Positions 28,053 to 34,555 of a stretch of DNA of 64,000 nucleotides are shown piece by piece. The position numbers and the translations under genes are program-made. Numbering within the stretch: position 1 is the first letter of the stretch; each line of letters opens with the position of its first letter. Source of the stretch: Glaciecola sp. XM2 (GTDB taxonomy: Bacteria; Pseudomonadota; Gammaproteobacteria; Enterobacterales; Alteromonadaceae); the NCBI RefSeq assembly GCF_018595715.1, contig NZ_JAHEOJ010000024.1, forward strand, positions 186,001-250,000. Direction: 5' to 3'. The notes below the pieces were generated by a model, which saw nothing but the letters and a program-made list of their open reading frames with translations, was not told the DNA's origin and did not search any database.

Positions 28053-28256
28053 AAAATTGCGACAAGTTGCGTATAAGCACGACAATTAGTAGAGCTCAAA
28101 ATTCAACGCAGCTCAGTTTAAAACTTGGTTTCGTGTCATTTAGCATGCAATAGTTAAAAACATAGACTTTGACCCAATCAAAAATGGTGTTGTAGGCTAT
28201 TGGCCGGAAACGTTGTTAGCGTTCAAGAACTTGTGTGTTGATGATAAGCAAACAGG

Positions 28257-29345
28257 ATGGCTTCATACTATATTCGGGAAACACTAACAAAGCTTATCAT
28301 AGCATCGTGGAATGCCATTCAGCAGCCGTTTGCTAATTTGACTATCAAAAGCATACTCGCTGTGACTGAGCGCGGCTTTACCGATCATGAGCATATCGAC
28401 CATGCTGATATTATTCACATGAATGGGCGGGTTTATGACCAATCCATAGGCCGGTTCGTTCAAGCAGACCCGATTATTCAAGACCCAACCAATAGCCAAA
28501 GTTTTAATCGTTATACCTATGTGTTTAATAATCCGCTAAGCTATACTGACCCTTCGGGTTATACCGCTGCGTGTGATGGGGCAGCGGTTGGCGGGAATTC
28601 AAATCAACAAGAATGCTCGCAAGGGAATAATCAAACCGAAGTTACCGACCAAATCGCTGGCGAACAATCAAAGGGAGATGCACAACAAGCACAGAGACGT
28701 TTGCAAAATTGTGGGTCCTCGTATTGTATGAATCAAAAAAGGAAAGCTAGACGAGGACTAAGCGATAGTACAAAGGTTTCGGATGGTGCATTTACTCGAG
28801 CGACAGGTAATTCTAGTACCAATGTAGGTGATTCGGGCGATAGCTCTACAGTAAGCGATAGTGGTACATCTATGACTCCTAATTATCGCGGTGCAACTGC
28901 TGAATTTACCGATATCACCACAAATGACGAGGGAGTAGTTACAAACGCAACAATTACCTGCAATCTCTCATGTCAAAAAGAAAGTCTTGATATTCTTCTT
29001 GGTCGAGACCTTGCGAAGGCTGACCTATTTATGACCATGATGAGGATGAATATGCAAAGCGCTCAAAGGCAAGTGTTGGTTGCAACAGGTGTGGCAACCG
29101 CTGCGCCATACGTTATCGCTCAACCTTTCATTTTTTATGGGGGTCTTACGGCTACGCAAAAATTAGTCGTTTTCCTCTCTACCGACATCGCCATCAGTCA
29201 AGCTAATACATTCGGCAACTTTAAGAAAGGTAAGGGTTTTGATTTCAGCAGTCTCGGGCAGACAACCATAACCGAAGCTCGCTCCCTCAAGGGGCGAATG
29301 AGAATTCCAGCGAAATTAGGTGATAAAATTGAAGATGAAAACTAA
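28257..29345 (+). CDS. Detached RHS repeat-core protein with variable C-terminal (toxin-like) domain
   Basis: Residues about 37-100 are the classic RHS core end: ERGFTDHEHIDHADIIHMNG, then RVYDQSIGRFVQADPIIQDP, SFNRYTYVFNNPLSYTDPSG. In RHS proteins a variable toxin domain follows directly after this core. Here about 260 residues follow, first Ser/Gly/Thr-rich, then a segment with Cys residues (ITCNLSCQKE) and a hydrophobic stretch (VATGVATAAPYVIAQPFIFYGG) near residues 280-305. The huge N-terminal RHS/YD-repeat body is missing and the first 36 residues do not look like RHS, so this is an orphan tip cassette. No catalytic motif is recognised; the hydrophobic part suggests a membrane-active toxin, which is inference. 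Confidence 0.75.
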   Translation: MASYYIRETLTKLIIASWNAIQQPFANLTIKSILAVTERGFTDHEHIDHADIIHMNGRVYDQSIGRFVQADPIIQDPTNSQSFNRYTYVFNNPLSYTDPSGYTAACDGAAVGGNSNQQECSQGNNQTEVTDQIAGEQSKGDAQQAQRRLQNCGSSYCMNQKRKARRGLSDSTKVSDGAFTRATGNSSTNVGDSGDSSTVSDSGTSMTPNYRGATAEFTDITTNDEGVVTNATITCNLSCQKESLDILLGRDLAKADLFMTMMRMNMQSAQRQVLVATGVATAAPYVIAQPFIFYGGLTATQKLVVFLSTDIAISQANTFGNFKKGKGFDFSSLGQTTITEARSLKGRMRIPAKLGDKIEDEN

Positions 29346-29826
29346 CAATTTAATGCTCATCCAAAGCCTACTCCCCAGCGCTTCATTTGCCGCCCTTGCT
29401 TTAGTGGATTTTTTTTGGTTTGGCATTAATGCTGAAAATGATTTCCTTATTTACTTGGGGTTAATTCTTGCGTTTACATTAATGACAGTGAGCAACTCAA
29501 GGAATAGTGATTTTAATTCAGAAAAAAATGCCTATAAGTACAGTTATTTTATAATGGTTTTGGTATTTGGGCTTCTTTGCTGCGCTTATGCGTTAAGCGG
29601 GGTTGAAAGCGCAACTCTCGGCGGATTGATATTGTTTTCTGGTGTAAACGGTATTATTTTGTGTTTCGAGTTGGCGTCTGAAGATTTTTTTACCAAGCGA
29701 ATGAGATTTTTTAATTACCTAAAAGTTTGCTTGGTAATAATGTCATTGATATTTTTTGTGGCAGGGGTCTTTATGATTGCTATAGGTCAGTGGGATTGGC
29801 CGTTTGTGTTTCCGACTATTATCTGA
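29335..29826 (+). CDS. Four-helix membrane protein, candidate immunity protein of the RHS tip
   Basis: About 163 residues with four clear membrane helices (SFAALALVDFFWFGI; FLIYLGLILAFTLMTV; YFIMVLVFGLLCCAYAL; LKVCLVIMSLIFFVAGVFMI) and a conserved-looking SNSRNSDFNSEKNAY loop. The ATG at 29335 lies inside the last 11 bases of the RHS gene, so the two genes are translationally coupled. A small gene overlapping the end of a polymorphic toxin gene is usually its immunity gene, and a polytopic membrane protein would fit a toxin that attacks the inner membrane. No family is recognised; the immunity role is inference from position. A GTG at 29320 is an alternative start. Confidence 0.65.
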   Translation: MKTNNLMLIQSLLPSASFAALALVDFFWFGINAENDFLIYLGLILAFTLMTVSNSRNSDFNSEKNAYKYSYFIMVLVFGLLCCAYALSGVESATLGGLILFSGVNGIILCFELASEDFFTKRMRFFNYLKVCLVIMSLIFFVAGVFMIAIGQWDWPFVFPTII

Positions 29827-29845
29827 TTGAGCTTGCGACAAATTT

Positions 29846-29879
29846 AGATTGAAGCGACAACCGTTCTCGCTCCAAATCT
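29846..29879. terminator. Imperfect inverted repeat after the immunity-like gene
   Basis: AGATTGAAGCGA (29846-29857) pairs imperfectly with TCGCTCCAAATCT (29867-29879), 20 bases after the stop at 29826. A short T/C run follows. Possible terminator or element end. Confidence 0.35.
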
Positions 29880-29921
29880 TTCCAACTTTGGGTTGTAATC
29901 TCGAAAGTTACGGCGAGCCAG

Positions 29922-30532
29922 ATGAGTAATATCAGCAACTTAGAAGATTATAGAACACCCACCCCAAACACCGAAAACTCAAAAGTTACCAATACCCGCA
30001 AATATAAAGATGTTTGTGAACGTGAATATCTAACATCATCAGAAATTGAAAACATCAGCAATTGCCAAGTCCATTGGTCGTCATGGTCATCGTGACAGCA
30101 CCATCATCATGATTGCTTATCACCATGCATTACGTGTGTCTGAATTGGTCACAAGTAGACTTGTCGCAAGGTCTTATTCACGTGAACCGACTCAAGAATG
30201 GTGTTGCCAGTGTGCATCCATTGAGTGGTCAAAACATCCGTGCATTACGCAAGTTGAAGCGTGATTACCCTGACACGCAATACATCTTCATCACCGAACG
30301 TAAATTCTCATTAGTAGCAGGTACTGTGCGTAAGATGGTTAAACGTGCTGGTGAAAAATCTGGGTTACCATTCCCGATGCATCCGCACATGCTTCGGCAT
30401 TCAACTGGCTTCAAGTTAGCCAATGATCAACAAAATACGCGTGCCATTCAGCATTACATGGGTAACAAAAATATCCAACACAATGTTCGGTACACTGAAC
30501 TTGCTGCTGGACGGTTCGATAACTTCTGGTAG
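29922..30532 (+). pseudogene. FimB/FimE-like tyrosine recombinase with two frameshifts
   Basis: Three successive forward frames join into one tyrosine recombinase. Frame one starts at ATG 29922 and reads to REYLTSSEIENIS (about 30057). Frame two carries AKSIGRHGHRDSTIIMIAYH then HALRVSELV (about 30062-30150). Frame three carries WSQVDLSQGLIHVNRLKNG through HPHMLRHSTGFKLAN and HYMGNKNIQHNVRYTE to the stop at 30532. The catalytic set is visible: Arg in ALRVSEL, His-x-x-Arg in HMLR, and Tyr in VRYTE. Two shifts in the same direction break it, so it is inactive unless both are sequencing errors. Length and layout match small DNA invertases of the FimB type. It probably moved, or inverted, neighbouring DNA in the past. 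Confidence 0.82.
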
Positions 30533-30842
30533 TCAGCATTAATAGCAATCCGACCCATTCGTCATAGTTGCACAGTAATAGGCCAAGTAAGCCATTGGAT
30601 TGATTGGAAATGCGATGGCTAAAGAGTATAAGACGAATAAACGCTATGTACTAGTCATTGTCACAGCTGTATTTGAGGGTAGTTTCGCGTTTACTCATTT
30701 GTGGTGTTGAAGAAATTTGTGAAATATTTGTCGTTGAGGTGAGTAGGCAAGCTGACCTATGGCTCTGAAATCTGGCAAATGACGCGCGAAGGCCTTTGCC
30801 TCAGCATATGGCATGTTCAAGCATCATTGTGTTGCTCTTGTG
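30533..30842. other. Spacer without a recognised gene
   Basis: About 310 bases between the broken recombinase and the transposase remnant on the other strand. No ORF with a plausible product, no RNA and no clear repeat was seen. Confidence 0.35.
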
Positions 30843-31055
30843 TCATGCGCCAAAGTCAAAATCTCTTTGGATGATGAAATCATCACACATAGGCGTTTGC
30901 TCTAAAGCCACAACTGGCGGTGCTCTTGTATTGTTGGCAGTAATGGGTGAGCCTTGTTTGTCTAGATACGACAATATCTTGTGGATGATGGCAGGTTCGA
31001 TTATGCAGGCAATTATTGTCACGTTGTGCTTTTGGCATTTCTCGCATTCAGTCAT
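30843..31055 (-). pseudogene. IS91-like transposase C-terminal remnant
   Basis: A 70-residue minus-strand ORF reads CEKCQKHNVTIIACIIEP, then IIHKILSYLDKQG, followed by a Pro-containing tail (NNTRAPPVVALEQ). A CxxC pair followed by IIA-I--P--I-KIL-HL is the pattern at the end of IS91/IS801-type HUH transposases. The rest of the transposase is missing. The reading stays open some 40-50 bases further upstream without improving the match. An alternative is a stand-alone small zinc protein, but the absence of a ribosome site and the surrounding relics favour a remnant. Confidence 0.5.
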
Positions 31056-31105
31056 GTCTATATTGCTGTAGCCGCATGAGATGAGCTTGTTTTGCTCTCT
31101 GTGCT

Positions 31106-31345
31106 TTAATTTGTTTCTAATTCTTCATCAAATATATCATCTAACGACTTATTTGATAGTGAACCCGCTAGTGCATTCTCTTTTCTTTTCATCAATAAAG
31201 TTTCAAGCTCTTTAAAAGCTCGTTGTTCGTCTATTGTCGGTAGAGCACTATCTAAAACATAGTCTTTGATACTTTTACCTTGAATAGCTGCGGCTGCTTT
31301 TAAAAATTGATGTTGTTCAGAAGAAATCTCGATTGATAATCTCAT
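31106..31345 (-). CDS. Orphan ribbon-helix-helix antitoxin (ParD/StbD-like)
   Basis: A 79-residue protein, MRLSIEISSEQHQFLKAAAA followed by IQGKSIKDYVLDSAL, which is a ribbon-helix-helix DNA-binding domain. The acidic tail KSLDDIFDEELE is of the kind that wraps a ParE/RelE-type toxin. The ATG at 31343-31345 is preferred over an upstream one at 31396 because the RHH strand starts there. Normally a toxin gene follows; here the downstream side (towards lower coordinates) holds only the IS91-like remnant, so the toxin appears to be lost. A palindrome that covers the promoter lies just upstream and fits autoregulation by the RHH protein. Confidence 0.78.
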   Translation of the reverse strand: MRLSIEISSEQHQFLKAAAAIQGKSIKDYVLDSALPTIDEQRAFKELETLLMKRKENALAGSLSNKSLDDIFDEELETN

Positions 31346-31376
31346 TTTTGCGATCCTAAATCTAATAATCATACAC

Positions 31377-31404
31377 AGGATAAACCAAAACAACAAAGTG
31401 TCAA
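31377..31404 (-). promoter_or_regulatory. Promoter of the orphan antitoxin
   Basis: Read on the minus strand, TTGACA (31399-31404) is a perfect -35 and TATCCT (31377-31382) a fair -10, with 16 bases between. The start codon is about 32 bases further on. The -35 lies in the spacer of the palindrome at 31387-31415. Confidence 0.6.
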
Positions 31405-31415
31405 ATTGTTGTTTT
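31387..31415. promoter_or_regulatory. Perfect 10-bp inverted repeat, probable operator of the antitoxin
   Basis: AAAACAACAA (31387-31396) and TTGTTGTTTT (31406-31415) are perfect complements separated by nine bases that contain most of the -35 element. RHH antitoxins bind such arms to repress their own promoter. Confidence 0.6.
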
Positions 31416-31443
31416 AAATCTAAGCCAACGTTAAATTATTCGG

Positions 31444-31637
31444 TTTAATTGGCAGGCCTGTTCAATTTGAAATTACTGAGCAGACCCGAGCAGCAATAAA
31501 AGCATTGATTCAAAAAGACTAAAAACATAAGGGCCTGTCAATTGCTTCTCGGTCACTCGAAATTAGAAAGTACAGTTCGATATCTGGGCATTGAGGTTGA
31601 CGACGCATTAGAGATATCTGAGAGCATTGATATTTAA
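31444..31637 (+). pseudogene. Tyrosine integrase with an internal deletion
   Basis: The left part reads GRPVQFEITEQTRAAIKALI then QKD and stops; this is the core-domain block of a common phage/ICE-type integrase. About 15 bases on, in another frame, the sequence resumes with QLLLGHSKLESTVRYLGIEV then DDALEISESIDI and a stop at 31635-31637, the C-terminal block with the catalytic His and Tyr. In intact relatives about 70 residues, including the His-x-x-Arg motif, lie between these blocks. So the gene lost its N-terminal half and suffered an internal deletion. It lies about 110 bases left of the eukaryote-like AFG1 gene. Confidence 0.82.
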
Positions 31638-31750
31638 TTGTTCTTAGTAACTGCGAACGGCCGATTTGGGTGTTTTGTATCACTCATTTAAATATGAACA
31701 CCACAAAACTCAGCTTAACCTACCATCTTTTGCAAGGTAAAGACCTTTCG
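31638..31750. other. Junction segment with a 21-base near-repeat of 725-745
   Basis: No gene is seen. Bases 31715-31735 match 725-745 at 20 of 21 positions, and the repeat ends 15 bases before the AFG1-like gene's stop. Confidence 0.4.
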
Positions 31751-33328
31751 TCATTGCCGTCCCCATTCCTTTCCACCCATTTCTACCAACCGAGACGCGG
31801 CTCGTCGAAAGGAAAAGGCGAGATCATTGGCGGACGATAATTGTGCAAGTGACACGCCAATTCGACCCGTCGCCGACCACTCATAATATTCCCCCTCTTT
31901 GGTACGAATCATGGTCGTCGCAAAGGAACTCGAGTTTCCTCCCTTATCATTGACAATCAATTCTTCATCGCCGTCACTGCTTTCGACTTGTGCTTCAAAA
32001 TCGACAAACAATTCGTCGAGCGGGACTTGTGCCGTCAGCACCAAGCGGGTGCGAGATTCATAACACGCGTCAATGAGGGTCACGAATCGTCGCGCTTCGT
32101 TGAGGTAATTGGCGTCCAGCTGAGGGACGCCGTCCATGATGAGGACCGGAAATCGGCGGCAGAGGGAAATATAATCGGCCGCCCCAAGCGGTTGATAGCA
32201 CAACTCGGAAAAGTCAAACCAGGCGCACCGGTCATTATATCGGGCGACCTGGACGGTGCGACCAAAGAGGACGGGAATGCTCTCGGCCTCAGTTGTGGAT
32301 GCAGTGCCACCAAATATTTCTTCCAACTGCGCCTGCATGTTGTTATTAGTATTATTATCGCCATGAACATCCTTATTTGACCAAAAATACGATTGACCAC
32401 CCGCTCGATTTACGAGTCGATAATCCTCGCGGGAATCCTCCATGGAAATAATGTCGGTCGAATGTTTCAGTATGTCGATGAATGGCAAAAAGAGGGAGCG
32501 GTTAATGCCTCCCTCATACAAGGCATCGGGGCGCCGATTCGAGGTAGCCACCATTACGACATTCCAATCCAATAATAATAAAAACAGTCGCTTTAAAACC
32601 ATGGCATCGGCAATGTCTGTCACTTGAAATTCATCGAAACAGAGGAGTTGGGCTTCTTGTGCCAATTGTTGCGCTACGACGGGAATCGCATCACCTCGTG
32701 GGTGCTTCTGTTTATAGACAAAGATTCGATGATGGACGTCTAGCATAAATTCATGAAAGTGGACGCGGCGTTTGGTAATCTTTGGGTGTTTGTGGCTGTG
32801 GCTGTCATTATTACAGCAAGAATCATCAGGAACATTAACCGACGCGTAAAAGAGATCCATTAAAAAGCTCTTGCCGACCCCGACCGGTCCATGAATGTAC
32901 ATGCCTTTCGGTGGTGGACCAAAAGACCACAAATGGAACTTCTTTCGAAGAAAGGACTGGGCGGATGCCAGGGATCGCACCAGTAACAGTGGACTCCTGC
33001 TTGTACAGCTGTTCTCTGTCGGATAGTCGGTGCGCACGGGTACTGGTGGGAGCGAGGCAAGAGACTCGTGCAGGGCATCGAGTTTTGCCGCCAGAGCGAC
33101 TTGCGCCTCATCTCGTTGCACCTCCCCCGCGTCCACCTTGAGCTCATAAGCCGCTGCCACAGGGCCTATCGAGAGGCACCGCCGAGCGACGCGATGTTGT
33201 GCTATCATCGTCTTGATTATCTTCATCGTCTTCATCATTGAGCTGATCGGTTTATCAACATGATGGTATGGTACGTTAGATTGCTGGATGGGTATCAAAT
33301 GGATTTGTATTAGAGACTCAAGTTTCAC
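31751..33328 (-). CDS. AFG1/ZapE-family AAA ATPase of eukaryotic (mitochondrial) type
   Basis: A 525-residue P-loop ATPase of the AFG1/LACE1/ZapE family. Walker A is GPVGVGKS preceded by PPKGMYIH; then MDLFYASV, VHFHEFMLDVHHRI, Walker B LLCFDEFQVTDIADAM, ATSNRRPDALYEGGINRSLF and the C-terminal EWSATGRIGVSLAQL and FRRAASRLVEMGGKEWGR. Bacterial gammaproteobacterial ZapE is about 375 residues. Here there are extra low-complexity inserts (NDSHSHKH, NNTNNN, SSDGDEELIV) and a basic N-terminus from an internal ATG at 33238 (MMKTMKIIKTMIAQHRVARR) that looks like a mitochondrial presequence. All this is typical of nuclear genes of algae. Local GC by hand count is near 59 percent (33001-33120), against 33 percent at 33481-33540. 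No intron is seen. It is either a eukaryote-to-bacterium transfer or foreign sequence joined in assembly. Confidence 0.85.
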   Translation of the reverse strand: MKLESLIQIHLIPIQQSNVPYHHVDKPISSMMKTMKIIKTMIAQHRVARRCLSIGPVAAAYELKVDAGEVQRDEAQVALAAKLDALHESLASLPPVPVRTDYPTENSCTSRSPLLLVRSLASAQSFLRKKFHLWSFGPPPKGMYIHGPVGVGKSFLMDLFYASVNVPDDSCCNNDSHSHKHPKITKRRVHFHEFMLDVHHRIFVYKQKHPRGDAIPVVAQQLAQEAQLLCFDEFQVTDIADAMVLKRLFLLLLDWNVVMVATSNRRPDALYEGGINRSLFLPFIDILKHSTDIISMEDSREDYRLVNRAGGQSYFWSNKDVHGDNNTNNNMQAQLEEIFGGTASTTEAESIPVLFGRTVQVARYNDRCAWFDFSELCYQPLGAADYISLCRRFPVLIMDGVPQLDANYLNEARRFVTLIDACYESRTRLVLTAQVPLDELFVDFEAQVESSDGDEELIVNDKGGNSSSFATTMIRTKEGEYYEWSATGRIGVSLAQLSSANDLAFSFRRAASRLVEMGGKEWGRQ

Positions 33329-33732
33329 AGTTCAACTTGAACGCCAAATTCAGCATAACTAACTGAATAATAAATTCAGCTAGTGTTCGTCTATTAATCA
33401 ACTGTTTCCACGTAATTAATAATTCAAGACAAGCGGCTCCTAGAGTTGTGCAAACCAGTTTTGAATATTACGTTTATTTAAACAGACTTATCTGAGGCCA
33501 AGTTTGATTAATCGTATGATGATTCTTTGCTCAATATAGTCTGATAGTTTGAATTTTCTAACGTCAGCTTTAGGTCGCTTTATGCCAATGATGGCACTGC
33601 CTGAGAGAGGGCATTAAAGTTGCTATAAGTTGCCTGCTTTGAGTTTAACGCCAACTTTGCTGAACAAGGTTAGCTTGACCTCACTCACATATTATCATTG
33701 GATCGTCGTATTCAATTAAAGCAGAGCAACAA
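33329..33732. other. AT-rich spacer upstream of the AFG1-like gene
   Basis: About 400 bases, much lower in GC than the AFG1-like gene. On the minus strand, roughly 33615 down to a stop at 33488-33490, a short frame reads KADVRKFKLSDYIEQRIII then RLIKLGLR; it looks like the C-terminus of a lost gene but no family is recognised. No promoter for the AFG1-like gene is evident. Confidence 0.3.
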
Positions 33733-34290
33733 TTAATCAGAATACCAAATTGATCCAGATATCAAGCTAACGTCTCCTAGCTCATATAAAAATCTCAAAT
33801 CACCACGTTCATTTTCTAATACGATATATTGTTCGTCATCACACACTGAAAAAACGGCTTCAAGGTCGCTTTGATGAGGAAAATAGATTGGAAAAATATC
33901 GCGCTCTCTTGTGGTCATCTTTGGCAAACGACCTTTCTCAATCTGTTTCACTATCGAAACAATTTTATCAAAATCGCCCTTTTGTACGCGGACATTCTTC
34001 TCATCGTAGATAGAATAGCCTCCGTAGAATTTGTCCCCAAAAAACGCCACATAGTTTGATGATGATGTTTCCTCATCAATTTTATTATTTCTAGAACTTA
34101 CCAATACAGGCCTTCCGACCCCTAAATCAGTAAGCTCAAGTTGATATTTACTTTCGATCTGAGAACAATTAGTAAAGCCAATAGAGTAATTCGGGTATTG
34201 ATTATCCGCATCAAGATTGTAGCTATCCACATCCTTACATCCAGTTAAAGCGAATACTATAAGTATAAAAACCTTTAATCTTAGAAACAT
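33733..34290 (-). CDS. Putative lipoprotein of unknown function
   Basis: About 185 residues from the ATG at 34290 (MFLRLKVFILIVFALTGCKD), with a short lipoprotein signal and lipobox LTGC. The mature protein is mixed alpha/beta, with two Cys (TNCSQIE and FSVCDDEQ) that could form a disulfide in the periplasm. It ends LISGSIWYSD. No family is recognised. An upstream in-frame ATG at 34308 is possible but adds only six residues. It is a single gene at the right edge of the accessory region; base composition is AT-rich like the relics to its left. Confidence 0.65.
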   Translation of the reverse strand: MFLRLKVFILIVFALTGCKDVDSYNLDADNQYPNYSIGFTNCSQIESKYQLELTDLGVGRPVLVSSRNNKIDEETSSSNYVAFFGDKFYGGYSIYDEKNVRVQKGDFDKIVSIVKQIEKGRLPKMTTRERDIFPIYFPHQSDLEAVFSVCDDEQYIVLENERGDLRFLYELGDVSLISGSIWYSD

Positions 34291-34308
34291 GTAATGGTCC
34301 TTTGACAA

Positions 34309-34555
34309 TTTTAGCGGCCAGATTTGATGCCTTTACAATTCAAATATCCTAGGTCATTACCGAGCTGACGGCAATGATGCGAGTGAAGTTACAAAATAAG
34401 TAATTGTGTGCCGCTATGTCCGCAATTGGATGGCGTTTGACTTACTCATGTTTTTCATTTCGAACCACAATGAATCCGCTTCGTCTATAATGAATACGTT
34501 TGGGTAGGTCACTGCTATCAGTTACGAAGCTTAAGTGTTGTGAACTGATGCCAAG
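34309..34555. other. Spacer with an imperfect hairpin
   Basis: TCATTACCG and CGGCAATGA around 34353-34378 form an imperfect stem with a six-base loop. It lies downstream of the selO gene on the minus strand and might end that transcript, but there is no clear T-run. Confidence 0.3.

Noticed and set aside
32860-33147. Antisense and shifted-frame ORFs inside the AFG1-like gene
   Set aside because: The AFG1 frame carries all conserved motifs. The high GC of this part creates chance open frames.
26320-34300. Chromosomal integron or CRISPR array in the accessory region
   Set aside because: No intI-type integrase, no regularly spaced attC-like sites, and no short direct repeats with spacers were seen. 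The recombinase remnants are of the FimB and phage/ICE types.
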